The notes below the pieces were generated by a model that was not told where the DNA came from, made no database searches, and was given only the letters and a program-made list of their open reading frames with translations. From Shewanella sp. 1CM18E (GTDB lineage: Bacteria; Pseudomonadota; Gammaproteobacteria; Enterobacterales; Shewanellaceae), in contig NZ_JALNTW010000001.1 of assembly GCF_023161665.1 (NCBI RefSeq), positions 127,454 through 191,453 of the forward strand: DNA of 64,000 nucleotides, written 5' to 3'. Shown here piece by piece: positions 6,968-15,494 of the stretch. The stretch's first letter is position 1; each line of letters begins with the position of its first letter. The position numbers were made by a program, and so were the translations under genes.

Positions 6968-7828
6968 ATGAGTCAGCCGTTATTTATTGCAGAAGTGTCT
7001 AGCAACCACCATAAAAGTTTAGATCGTTGTATTGAATTTATTGAAACTTCTGCCGCAATTGGCTGTGACGCGGTCAAATTCCAGCTCTTTAAAATTGATC
7101 AGCTTTTCTCGAGTGAAATTCTAGAGAAAAGTGAAATGCATCGCGCCAGAAAAGAGTGGGAACTTCCTGTTGAATTTATTCCAGCATTACGTGAAGCCTG
7201 TGAGCATTTTAATATTCAGTTTTCTTGTACGCCTTTTTATTTAAAAGCAGTAAAAGAGCTTGAGCCTTATGTACATTTTTTCAAAATTGCCTCTTATGAG
7301 CTGCTTTGGACAGACTTATTAATTGAGTGCGCCAAGACCCAATTGCCTGTTGTGATCTCCAGCGGCATGGCAACCATTGAAGAGATAGATGGTGCGATTG
7401 CAACGCTTAAACAACATGGTGCCGATGATATTACGCTATTGCATTGTGTTTCAGCTTATCCCACCCCTGAAGACCAATGTAACTTAGCTGTTTTACAAAC
7501 ATTTAGAGAAAGATATGGGGTGAAAGTCGGTTGGTCTGATCACACCGTATCCCCCGCTGTACTTAACCGAGCAATTCATAAGTGGCAAGCTGACACCATT
7601 GAGTTTCATCTCGATTTAGATGAGCAAGGTGCTGAATATGCAGCTGGACATTGCTGGCTTCCACAGCAGATAGCACCGGTTATTCGGGGGGCAAAACTGA
7701 TAGATGCTATTGATGGTAACCCTATTAAACAATTCGTCCCCTGTGAAACTGCAGATAGAGAGTGGCGCGCCGATCCCGAAGATGGTTTACGTCCATTTAA
7801 ACAGATCCGTGCAAGCTTTCAGGGATAG
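6968..7828 (+). CDS. Short NeuB-family (sialic/pseudaminic acid synthase-like) enzyme without SAF domain
   Basis: The 286-residue protein has the NeuB barrel signatures: FIAEVSSNHHKS near the N-terminus, CDAVKFQLF (residues 33-41), FKIASYEL (105-112), ISSGMAT (130-136), LLHCVSAYPTP and GWSDHT (188-193). NeuB, LegI and PseI condense phosphoenolpyruvate with a hexosamine to make nonulosonic acids. Two departures stand out. The usual EKHFTLD motif reads EFHLDLDEQGAEY (212-224). The protein also ends after the barrel, whereas PseI/NeuB are about 340 residues with a C-terminal antifreeze-like SAF domain that completes the active site. Its substrate may therefore differ from the PseG product. It faces the ATP-grasp/SDR/DXS-like run; an IS remnant overlaps its 3' end. 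Confidence 0.78.
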   Translation: MSQPLFIAEVSSNHHKSLDRCIEFIETSAAIGCDAVKFQLFKIDQLFSSEILEKSEMHRARKEWELPVEFIPALREACEHFNIQFSCTPFYLKAVKELEPYVHFFKIASYELLWTDLLIECAKTQLPVVISSGMATIEEIDGAIATLKQHGADDITLLHCVSAYPTPEDQCNLAVLQTFRERYGVKVGWSDHTVSPAVLNRAIHKWQADTIEFHLDLDEQGAEYAAGHCWLPQQIAPVIRGAKLIDAIDGNPIKQFVPCETADREWRADPEDGLRPFKQIRASFQG

Positions 7829-7967
7829 ACTTCAGCAGTTGAGCATCTTCATTTTGCTCGACAAGCTGTTTCAGCTTTTTGTCTTGCCCTGCTATTCGCT
7901 CATTAAGCTGTAAATAGTACTCATGACGCTCAATCAGCTCCTGCATTAACATGGGAGAGATAGGCAC
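7797..7967 (-). pseudogene. Remnant of an IS110-type transposase
   Basis: On the minus strand an open frame of about 56 codons (GTG at 7967, TAA at 7797) encodes LIERHEYYLQLNERIAGQDKKLKQL and then DAQLLKSIPES. This resembles the coiled-coil linker of IS110-family transposases that precedes a LLxxIPGIG motif, which is broken off here just at the similarity edge near 7815-7820. No DEDD catalytic part, no RuvC-like N-terminus and no ends were found, so only a fragment survives. It overlaps the 3' end of the NeuB-like gene, so an old insertion or deletion may have shaped that gene's C-terminus. The family call is from memory and moderate. Confidence 0.5.
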
Positions 7968-8075
7968 TTTCTAGCTAATCAATGTGAACCAACGCATAAC
8001 TCCATAGCGATGATGGTTCGTCTCTTTTATTGCCTAATCCTAAGGTTAGCTTAGAGATTAGACGCACCATCTAAT

Positions 8076-8101
8076 TAAGCCCTTATTGCTACTTAAGGGC
8101 T
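8076..8101 (-). terminator. Terminator of the minus-strand glycan operon
   Basis: A 9-bp inverted repeat AAGCCCTTA / TAAGGGCTT just downstream of the ATP-grasp stop, followed on the minus strand by a weak T-rich run. Confidence 0.55.
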
Positions 8102-8113
8102 TTCAGGTTAACG

Positions 8114-9346
8114 CTACAGGGTTGAGACTTTTAAGGTGTCATACACCCAGTTGACTCTCTGCTCCAATTGTTGACGATCATCGGCGGTGACGATAAAGAC
8201 TCCGAACCGACTCGCGTGACTTGTGGTTTCAGGTACCACATCACCCACTTGATACCAGATCTCAAGCTTCTTAACAAAATCTTCAGCTTGAATAGTTTCA
8301 ATTCCCGAGATAGACGTGACTTTTCCTGGCTTTGGAAAGAAGTAACGATTCGCTACCGCTTGGTCGATAATTGGCGTTAGCTTCTCTAACTCTGGTGGCT
8401 CGCCCAAGGCAATGTTAAGTGCTGCCTCGACATAATTTATCCCGAGGCCTAAAGGAACTAGACTTTCAGAAAAATCACCACCGCTTAGGCGAGTTGCAAC
8501 CTCAATAATTTTAGGGCCTACATCGGTATACACAATATCGCCTTTAATCACACCATCTGTTAGGCCAAGAGCCAAAGCCGCTTGCTCAATTAAGGCTTCC
8601 ACTTTAGCTCTTTTTTCACCTTGAATTAAACTTGGCTGCCAACCACCATTCTCAATAATATTGGGTGCAAACCGACTTAACATTTCGTAGTTACGATCGA
8701 CATAACCAGGTGTATAGGCTTGCCCACGATACATGATGGTCTCGGTGCTAATCTGTGGCCCTGCAAGGTACTCCTCCACCATCACGTCACCAGCAAAAGA
8801 CTCTCTTTTAGCCTTGTCATAAAGCGCTGACAAATCCGAGCCCTGCGTCAGTAAAAACACACCTCTGGCACCAGAACGGTCGAGAGGCTTGATGATTAAC
8901 GGCAAGCCTCTTTTAGCTGCTATCTGCGCTAAATGCTCGGCACTTTCTAATAAGCAAAACCAAGGAATAGCGACACCGTGGCGCTCAAAACATTGCTTCA
9001 TCTTAAGCTTATTAGTGGTAATCATGGCCGCTTCAATAGGAATATGCGGCACCTGAATATGTTCAGCCAGCTGAGCGACATATTGTGATATATCGCTGCC
9101 CATAACGCACACGGCATCAATTTTTCGCTGTCGCTCTTGGTAGTCATCGACAAAAGCTTTTAAGGCTACTAAGTCCATGGTACTGACAACAGCATAATCA
9201 TCGGCAATCGCAAACCCGGGAGAGTCAGGGTTTGCATCGACAACGACCGTGTACAAGCCCATCTTGTTCGCTGTTTTGATCAAAAACAGCTGATCACGAC
9301 TGCCACCAAGTAGCAGTACTGTTTTATGACATTTAGCTAGCGACAT
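8114..9346 (-). CDS. ATP-grasp carboxylate-amine/thiol ligase-like protein
   Basis: The 410-residue protein has an N-terminal Rossmann-like preATP domain (TVLLLGGSRDQLFLIKTANKMG), then an ATP-grasp fold: PLIIKPLDRSGARGV (P-loop-like), the VMVEEYLAGPQIS hinge, and IIEVATRLSGGDF with the metal-binding E-x-R set. A C-terminal domain of about 90 residues follows. Such enzymes activate a carboxylate as an acyl phosphate and join it to an amine, making amide bonds. It is last in the run that begins with the methyltransferase; AGGAG stands before its ATG, three bases after the SDR stop. Exact substrates cannot be told from sequence. I infer that it attaches an acid to an amino-sugar or related amine. 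Confidence 0.8.
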   Translation of the reverse strand: MSLAKCHKTVLLLGGSRDQLFLIKTANKMGLYTVVVDANPDSPGFAIADDYAVVSTMDLVALKAFVDDYQERQRKIDAVCVMGSDISQYVAQLAEHIQVPHIPIEAAMITTNKLKMKQCFERHGVAIPWFCLLESAEHLAQIAAKRGLPLIIKPLDRSGARGVFLLTQGSDLSALYDKAKRESFAGDVMVEEYLAGPQISTETIMYRGQAYTPGYVDRNYEMLSRFAPNIIENGGWQPSLIQGEKRAKVEALIEQAALALGLTDGVIKGDIVYTDVGPKIIEVATRLSGGDFSESLVPLGLGINYVEAALNIALGEPPELEKLTPIIDQAVANRYFFPKPGKVTSISGIETIQAEDFVKKLEIWYQVGDVVPETTSHASRFGVFIVTADDRQQLEQRVNWVYDTLKVSTL

Positions 9347-9349
9347 CTA

Positions 9350-10102
9350 TTAAGCTCCTAAAATAGCACCGCCACTCACAGCTAATACTTGAGCAGTCAT
9401 ATATTGCTGCTCATCAGAGGCTAACATCACACAAGCACTGGTGATATCTTCCATACGAGCCGCCTTCTTTAGCAAGGTCATATCGATCACTTTTTGCCCC
9501 GCAGGACTATCTATCTCATCGGCGGTTTGATCCGTACGAACGATACCAGGCGCAACGGCATTAACAAGAATATTGTGCTCTGCCCCATATCGTGCGATCA
9601 CTTTAGTTAGGCTATTGAGTCCTGCTTTAGATACCGCATAGTGAACCGTTTTAGGGCCATGGTATTGTCCGGCTACTGATGAAATATTGATAATACGACC
9701 GCCTTGCTGCGCTTGCATGTAAGGGAACACTTCTTGGCAACAGATAAAAGGTCCTTTAAGATTCACTCCCATTATCTCGTCCCAAGCTTCATCGGTCACT
9801 TCATCAAACCAACCGCGCTTATTGATCCCCGCATTGTTGACCAAGATATCGATCTTTCCAAAAGCGGCTACAGTCTGTTCGAATAACTGCTTTATCTCGG
9901 CTCGCTCAGTAACATCAGCCTTAACAGCAATGGCACTGTGTCCATCCAAATTAAGCTTATCGGCTAACGCCTTAGCTTGCGCTTCACTATGGACATAATT
10001 GATTACGACCTTGGCTCCTTGAGCCCAATACTCCTGTGCGATCGCGGCGCCAATGCCTCTTGAAGATCCAGTAATAACCGCAACTTTACCAGCTAAACGC
10101 AT
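9350..10102 (-). CDS. Short-chain dehydrogenase/reductase (classical SDR)
   Basis: A 250-residue classical SDR: TGSSRGIG (residues 11-18) binds NAD(P), NNAG at 89-92, and catalytic S142, Y155 and K159 in YAVSK are all present, as is the N-terminal MRLAGKVAVITG start. It resembles FabG-like 3-oxoacyl or sugar ketone reductases. The frame is open further upstream, but the ATG at 10102 is chosen: it overlaps the DXS-like stop (TGATG) and AGGAG lies at good distance. It probably reduces a keto group made by the preceding DXS-like enzyme; that is inference from the coupling. Confidence 0.85.
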   Translation of the reverse strand: MRLAGKVAVITGSSRGIGAAIAQEYWAQGAKVVINYVHSEAQAKALADKLNLDGHSAIAVKADVTERAEIKQLFEQTVAAFGKIDILVNNAGINKRGWFDEVTDEAWDEIMGVNLKGPFICCQEVFPYMQAQQGGRIINISSVAGQYHGPKTVHYAVSKAGLNSLTKVIARYGAEHNILVNAVAPGIVRTDQTADEIDSPAGQKVIDMTLLKKAARMEDITSACVMLASDEQQYMTAQVLAVSGGAILGA

Positions 10103-11880
10103 CACTTGGTCACTCCTAAATAGTTTGGCCATTGCTGTGCAATTTGCTCAATGATCTGCCCTGGCATCATGCCGCACTCGGCGCTGCACTCATCTTTGCT
10201 GCCTGGATGAACAAACTTGTCATCAACGCCGCTTCTTAGTACCTGCATAGATATGTTTGCATCAGCAAGGGTTTCTAGCACTAGAGAGCCAAAACCGCCA
10301 TTAAGCACGCTTTCTTCAAGTGTTATCAGGTGCTTTGTTTGCGCAACTAACTCAATAAAACGCTCTGCAGGGAAAGGTTTAATCGATTGCACACAGATGA
10401 TGCCGTAGTCTTTGCCCTGCGCAGCTAATAGTGCTCTAAGCTCATATGCCGCAACTAACCGGTTGCCCAAACAGACTAAGTAACCATCACGGCCCTGCAC
10501 TGGGACAGATAGACCACAAGGCTCAATCAAACCGGCATCGGGTTCTGGATCTGGAATAGGCTCATAGGGATAGAGGATCACCATAGGACCCTTGGGATTG
10601 GCGAGGCGCTTCTCAATCAACTCTGTTAATGCAGCAGAGCTTGCTGGGTATACCAACTGCATATTCGGGAATGAGCGCAGATAGGGAATATCATAAATTC
10701 CGTGGTGGGTCGCGCCATCATATCCAGCAAAGCCAGCACGCACGCCAAATACCGTCACAGGTAAATCCATATAACAAGCATCATGAATAAGCTGATCGTA
10801 GGCGCGTTGCATGAAGGTCGTTTGCATACAGACGACAGGCTTTTTGCCACCCAGCGCTAGACCACAAGCCATACCTACCGCTTGTTGCTCAGCCATTCCT
10901 ACATCCAGTGCACGCTCAGGAAACAATGCTAAGCACTCATCCAATGATGATGCATAAGGGGTAGCTGGGGTCATGGCAAAAACATCTTCATCCGTTGCCA
11001 TCTTTTGTTTAAGTGCTTCAGCTGCAACAACCGCGTAGGTGCGCCCAACTACCGTCGCTGCAGCACCTTTGCCGGTGGCAGCATCGAACGGCATAGAGAA
11101 GTGCATCTTGTAAGGATGATCTTTCGCACAGGCCAAACCTTTCCCCTTCTCGGTTTTAACATGCACAATCACAGGCCGCGCTAATTGCTTCGCAGCAGCT
11201 AACTGCTCAAGCAGAGTCGGCATATCATGGCCATCTTCTACTAACAAATAGGCAAAGCCCATCCCTTCGAAGAAGGCTCGGCTATTGCTCTGCCAATTTT
11301 CCCCTGCTGTAAGGTTACGCATTCCTCCAACAGACTTTGCAATTGCCATTTCATTATCGTTAAGCACAATGACCAGCTTACTGTCTTTATCTTCAGCACA
11401 ATAATTAAGCCCTTCGAAAGCCATTCCCTCAACCATCGAGCCGTCACCGATCAAAGAAACAACATAATTAGCTGGCGAAGTCAGCTTAAGGGCTTTGGCA
11501 TAGCCTGACGCTATAGAGAGTGAAGTACCTGCATGGGATGCATCGATTGCGTCATGCTCGCTTTCATCTCTGGCTACGAAACGATTCATGCCGCGATATT
11601 GGTTTAATGTGGCAAAGTTATCCACGCGTCCCGTTAAAATCTTATGGGTATAACCTTGATGACCCGTATCAAAAATCACTTTATCGTCTGGAGAGTTAAA
11701 GAGTGCATGAATGGCAACAGTGAGTTCTACCACTGATAAGTTAGCGCCGATATGTCCGCCAGTCGCAGAAATATTGCTAATAAGAAACTGCCTAATATCT
11801 TCGGCTAATTGGGTTAATTGCGCCGCCGACTGCTGTTTCAGTTCATTGAGAGTCGGCACGACTAATTGATGGGTTTTCAT
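10102..11880 (-). CDS. DXS/transketolase-like thiamine-diphosphate enzyme
   Basis: The 592-residue protein covers the whole length of 1-deoxyxylulose-5-phosphate synthase: N-terminal GGHIGANLSVVELTVAIH and DTGHQGYTHKILTGR, the ThDP motif GDGS (145-148) to LNDNE, the catalytic glutamate in MAEQQAV (E331), QRAYDQLIHD with R359, VRAG with R381, and DGATHHG with H392. In true DXS a YPRG motif supplies a second phosphate-binding arginine; here the place reads YPYE (437-440). The enzyme should keep the DXS-type reaction (pyruvate decarboxylation and transfer to an aldehyde) but may use a different acceptor. The start is the ATG at 11880 with AAGGA before it, two bases after the upstream stop. It is unlikely to be the housekeeping DXS, given its genomic company. 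Confidence 0.82.
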   Translation of the reverse strand: MKTHQLVVPTLNELKQQSAAQLTQLAEDIRQFLISNISATGGHIGANLSVVELTVAIHALFNSPDDKVIFDTGHQGYTHKILTGRVDNFATLNQYRGMNRFVARDESEHDAIDASHAGTSLSIASGYAKALKLTSPANYVVSLIGDGSMVEGMAFEGLNYCAEDKDSKLVIVLNDNEMAIAKSVGGMRNLTAGENWQSNSRAFFEGMGFAYLLVEDGHDMPTLLEQLAAAKQLARPVIVHVKTEKGKGLACAKDHPYKMHFSMPFDAATGKGAAATVVGRTYAVVAAEALKQKMATDEDVFAMTPATPYASSLDECLALFPERALDVGMAEQQAVGMACGLALGGKKPVVCMQTTFMQRAYDQLIHDACYMDLPVTVFGVRAGFAGYDGATHHGIYDIPYLRSFPNMQLVYPASSAALTELIEKRLANPKGPMVILYPYEPIPDPEPDAGLIEPCGLSVPVQGRDGYLVCLGNRLVAAYELRALLAAQGKDYGIICVQSIKPFPAERFIELVAQTKHLITLEESVLNGGFGSLVLETLADANISMQVLRSGVDDKFVHPGSKDECSAECGMMPGQIIEQIAQQWPNYLGVTK

Positions 11881-11882
11881 TA

Positions 11883-13094
11883 TCAATCCTTACTATTAGG
11901 CTTTACGCAGATAAGCACAGTATTGGTGCCATAGGGGTCTGTTTCGTCATAAATAATGCCCGCTTTGATACCGATCACTTTGACGACAATAAAATACTGG
12001 TTAACGAGTGCCAGCAGCTCATCGAGAGAATATTCAATAAGGTGGCAAGAGTTAACGGGGATATGGCCTATGCTATTTTGAGGTGTACTTAACACTAAGA
12101 CACCGCCAGGTTTCAGCACGCGCTTTATTTCGCTTAGGCACTCATGCTCAGGAACATGCTCAAGGGTTTCAAAACTGGTAACTGCGTCGTAGGACTCATC
12201 TGCAAAAGACAACTTAGTAATGTCTTCAACAAAATATTCGGTATTAGCAGCACTGTTATTTTTCTTAGCAAACTCGACACTCAACTCGTCTAAATCGGCG
12301 CCGTGAACCTCTTTTAAATGACTCGCCATAATGTTGACCCCGTAACCATCGGCACAGGCGATATCGATAATCTTCATATCAGGCTTGAGATGCTGCAAGG
12401 CGAGCTCGTAATGAAAGCCCAATCTGTCACCAGAGACAATACGATGCTCATTCACCTCTTGGCGCGGAATCGCATAAATTTGCGTTGCTAAGCGGCGGCA
12501 CTCAGTCAAATATTCATCTGAATAGCTTGGTAACTCAGTTAAAAACTTAACTTTGTATCGCTGAGCGTTCATCGAAAAGTAGCACTTAGGGTGCACGAGA
12601 AACTTGGCGTCCTCAGGCTGAGTGAGTTCATCATTGATCGCTTTTAGTGCACCGATACGAAAGACTTCTGAGGTAAAGTGCACAGGAAAATCATCGGGTA
12701 ACTTGATACAATCTAATTGCTCACTGATGGCGATATCCAGCATCGCTAAACTAGCCTGAGGGTCGAAGCAAAAATGAATGCCATCGACTCTGATCACATA
12801 ATCGCTATCGGCTAAATCTGAACAAGCATCAATCATTCGATTAAGCGGGCTCGCATCGTGGCCGTAATACAAAGAAAGACGCTCATCATCGATAAGCTTA
12901 ACGATCTCATCGAGCTCTCCGCCATAATCGAACTCAGGAGCAACCAAGACGACTTCTAAATCGGTAAAATGGCTCAAGACACGGCGAATGGTACGAACAA
13001 CAGCAATCTCGTCCTCGACCATCCCCATACAGATATCGACGCCACCAGCCCATGAGCGTGAACTGGCTTGCACTAATACTCTTGTTTTTATCAT
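11883..13094 (-). CDS. Fusion of SpsF-like nucleotidyltransferase domain and SAM methyltransferase
   Basis: A 403-residue two-domain protein. Residues 1 to about 215 resemble the SpsF/CMP-KDO-type cytidylyltransferase fold: MIKTRVLVQASSRS at the start, then LYYGHDASPLNRMIDA and DYVIRVDGIHF in the order of GRS..VL.R...A and YIVRITGDCPL, but the R-L-P-G-K nucleotide loop is absent, so this half may be inactive. Residues about 235-395 form a class I methyltransferase (IIDIACADGYG, HGADLDE, FETLEHVPE, VLKPGGVLVLSTP). It could modify a nucleotide- or acyl-linked intermediate. The ATG at 13094 is chosen for its AGGA site; the frame is open to 13133, overlapping the previous gene. Confidence 0.68.
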   Translation of the reverse strand: MIKTRVLVQASSRSWAGGVDICMGMVEDEIAVVRTIRRVLSHFTDLEVVLVAPEFDYGGELDEIVKLIDDERLSLYYGHDASPLNRMIDACSDLADSDYVIRVDGIHFCFDPQASLAMLDIAISEQLDCIKLPDDFPVHFTSEVFRIGALKAINDELTQPEDAKFLVHPKCYFSMNAQRYKVKFLTELPSYSDEYLTECRRLATQIYAIPRQEVNEHRIVSGDRLGFHYELALQHLKPDMKIIDIACADGYGVNIMASHLKEVHGADLDELSVEFAKKNNSAANTEYFVEDITKLSFADESYDAVTSFETLEHVPEHECLSEIKRVLKPGGVLVLSTPQNSIGHIPVNSCHLIEYSLDELLALVNQYFIVVKVIGIKAGIIYDETDPYGTNTVLICVKPNSKD

Positions 13095-13126
13095 GTTAAT
13101 TCCTATTGAAGCGGCTTCATTTTGCA

Positions 13127-14050
13127 TTAGCAACTGCGCTTACGGGCGTAGATGCAGATCTCTCTGCCGACACCGATTTCAGCCATAGATTGATACCAAG
13201 CCCTTTTCAGATCATTCTGACCAGACTCGATCAGGCTCATTTCAAATTTCATTCTTTTCTTATGACAAGCCCTGCCTAACTCATCGTTACCGACGTAGTT
13301 ATCCCCCATCAACAAGAACATATCTATTGGGAAACTAGACTCTTTCAAGAAGACATCAAACCCAGAGTTATTCAACAATTGAGTCAGAGAACTGACATCA
13401 AAATAATTCAGGTGGTGAGGAGGTGCTAACCACCAAGGCTCAAGTCCATCGACCTCTCTAACGGTCTTTTGGAATGGATTGTAATCATTGGGAACTGAGA
13501 TACAGACCAACCCACCATCCTTGACGAGTAAATGAATACACTCCAGTAACTCAATAGGGTTAGGAATATGCTCGAGCACATTACAAGCATGAACCACATC
13601 AAAAGGTTCAAATTGCTTTACGCTGGTAGGATTTAAAAAATCGCTTACCACATCGATTCCCAGTTCTCTGGCGTGCTCACTCGCCTGTTTGGAGGGTTCA
13701 ATACCTTGAGTGACCCATCCTCGTTGCTTACCGTGATGTAAGAAAAATCCAGGACCGGCGCCAACATCAAAGACGCGCCGATTGCCCGTTGGTAGATGCG
13801 TTTCAAAAGTATCAAATCGGTCGGCAAAAACACGTTCCCACCAGATCGCGTCCTCTTTGCTTTGACTTAAAAACAATGGCTTATCTTTAGTGTAATACTC
13901 TTCTCGATAAACCTGCTCCAACTCCTGTGCCGTAGGCATTGGCGATACATGCTTAAAACCGCATACTTCACAATCGATAACATTAAAGCCATGACGATTG
14001 TCGATGACGTTACCAGTGTGCTGTTGAGCATCGCTGTTTGTGCCAGCCAT
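13127..14050 (-). CDS. Class I SAM methyltransferase with N-terminal Cys motif
   Basis: A 307-residue protein. The N-terminus has CEVCGFKHVSPMP followed by YREEYYTKDK, a pattern common to methyltransferase family 23/11 proteins of O-antigen and flagellin-glycan clusters. The Rossmann core shows VFDVGAGPGFFLHHGKQRG, GIEPSK and ACNVLEHIPNP, then HLNYFDVSSL. The ATG at 14050 has AAAGGAG at ideal distance, better than the upstream ATG at 14086. It is followed 32 bases later by the nucleotidyltransferase-methyltransferase fusion, so two methyl transfers may occur in one pathway. The acceptor is unknown. Confidence 0.8.
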   Translation of the reverse strand: MAGTNSDAQQHTGNVIDNRHGFNVIDCEVCGFKHVSPMPTAQELEQVYREEYYTKDKPLFLSQSKEDAIWWERVFADRFDTFETHLPTGNRRVFDVGAGPGFFLHHGKQRGWVTQGIEPSKQASEHARELGIDVVSDFLNPTSVKQFEPFDVVHACNVLEHIPNPIELLECIHLLVKDGGLVCISVPNDYNPFQKTVREVDGLEPWWLAPPHHLNYFDVSSLTQLLNNSGFDVFLKESSFPIDMFLLMGDNYVGNDELGRACHKKRMKFEMSLIESGQNDLKRAWYQSMAEIGVGREICIYARKRSC

Positions 14051-14161
14051 GTTTACTTCTCCTTTACGCATTCTTCGCTGTGACAAGCAAAATGCATACC
14101 GATAATTTTTTGACGAATAAAAAACACCAAAAGTAATGTTGAAGCTAGAGCGACCTTTTCA

Positions 14162-15148
14162 TTAACCTTTAAAGGAGGGGTCATTGACTTGCAAAAATCG
14201 CGCAGTGAGTATTTTACTCATAATATTGTCTATGCCATTGGGAATTGAGCACGGTTCGGATTCAAATAAACAAATTTTGTCCAACTCTGTCATATCAATG
14301 GCTCTGGCGAGCTGTTTTTCGGCAAAACTTTGGCTGGCGATATGGTGATCGGGCTGAGTACAAATATGACAAGCAGGAATATTTAGTACGGCAAGCTCAT
14401 ACGCGCTCATGCCAAAAGTGATAACAGCAAAGTCCATCTGCCGCATTAACTCCGCCATATTCGCAAGATTAGAATACAGAGTTACACTCATAGACAACTG
14501 CTGTTCGCGGCTCAATGACATGTAGTCTGGGTGACTCTGCTTTATAACGACATGCAAAGACAATTCGCTGTCCAACTGTCGTAACCGCTCTACAACAGCG
14601 CTGGTTAAACGATGAGGATCGGTCCCCCCCATCATAACCAATACCTTACGCGGTTGATTGCGGGGCTTTAAAAATGGCTCAAAAAATGCTTCTCTGACCA
14701 ATAAATAATCCCACCCCACATATCGCTTGCCATTAAAGCCTTGCCAATCTAACGCTTCCACTAATGGGCTCGGAGGATAAAAGAGTAAATCGCAGCCTAA
14801 ACGATAGTCACTCGGTTCATCGATAGCCACGGTCAAAATATTCGCTTGTTGCATCATAGCTATGGCCTGCAAAGGCAGACCGTCACGAATATCGCCGATA
14901 AAGATATCAGGGCATTGTTGCTTAATCACTTGCTGACACCATTGCATATAATCAATGTGCTCAAACAACTGCACATCAAAGCCATGACCCGCTAATGCCT
15001 GCATAGCAATAGCATCGTTATTAACGACAAAGCTGACTCTATGACCAGCCTCAACAAAGGCATTAGCTAAGCAGATGCAACGAACGATATGGCCCATTCC
15101 GACTTGAATTGATGCATCACAGCGAAACATCACATGCTGAATAGTCAT
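14162..15148 (-). CDS. pseG: UDP-sugar hydrolase PseG (pseudaminic acid biosynthesis)
   Basis: A 328-residue GT-B-like protein with the PseG/SpsG signatures: FRCDASIQVGMGHIVRC at the start (glycine loop and catalytic His), DEPSDYRLGCDLL, KVLVMMGGTDPHRLT for nucleotide binding, and FGMSAYELAVLNIPA. PseG removes UDP from UDP-2,4-diacetamido-2,4,6-trideoxy-L-altrose to give the free sugar that PseI condenses with PEP. It heads the minus-strand run, about 110 bases before the methyltransferase, and is divergent from the GH57-like gene. The ribosome site (GAGCAAT) is weak. Confidence 0.88.
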   Translation of the reverse strand: MTIQHVMFRCDASIQVGMGHIVRCICLANAFVEAGHRVSFVVNNDAIAMQALAGHGFDVQLFEHIDYMQWCQQVIKQQCPDIFIGDIRDGLPLQAIAMMQQANILTVAIDEPSDYRLGCDLLFYPPSPLVEALDWQGFNGKRYVGWDYLLVREAFFEPFLKPRNQPRKVLVMMGGTDPHRLTSAVVERLRQLDSELSLHVVIKQSHPDYMSLSREQQLSMSVTLYSNLANMAELMRQMDFAVITFGMSAYELAVLNIPACHICTQPDHHIASQSFAEKQLARAIDMTELDKICLFESEPCSIPNGIDNIMSKILTARFLQVNDPSFKG

Positions 15149-15494
15149 ATTGCTCTAGTACCTATATTTAGCGGCTATGAAGGAAATACCATCAGCAAGA
15201 TAACACAAAGATCACAGTATCAAGTGAGTTAGTCGCTTACTGCGTAATAAACAGCATTTTTAACACTTTTGTTGCCTAAACGGTAGCTTGTCGGTGCTAA
15301 TTTGTTAGCACACCAAAACACCTGTAGCTAAAAGCTATGGCTCAAGTTAGTTTATTACTGCAATTCACCATCTTAGGTCAAACTATTACCGTGACTAGTG
15401 ATTGAGAATCACCTCATTTATGCTTAAACTAAAATCCCTCTGACAGCGATAAAGCTGTCTACTGTTAAAAAGTTTTATTGCGTTAAGAGTCCCT
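15149..15494. promoter_or_regulatory. Divergent intergenic region with operator-like palindromes
   Basis: This region separates pseG (minus) from the GH57-like gene (plus). Two perfect inverted repeats are visible: GTGCTAA-TTTG-TTAGCAC (15294-15311) and GACAGC-GATAAA-GCTGTC (15442-15459). They are candidates for regulator binding or leader hairpins. No sigma-54 or clear sigma-28 site was recognised. Confidence 0.4.
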
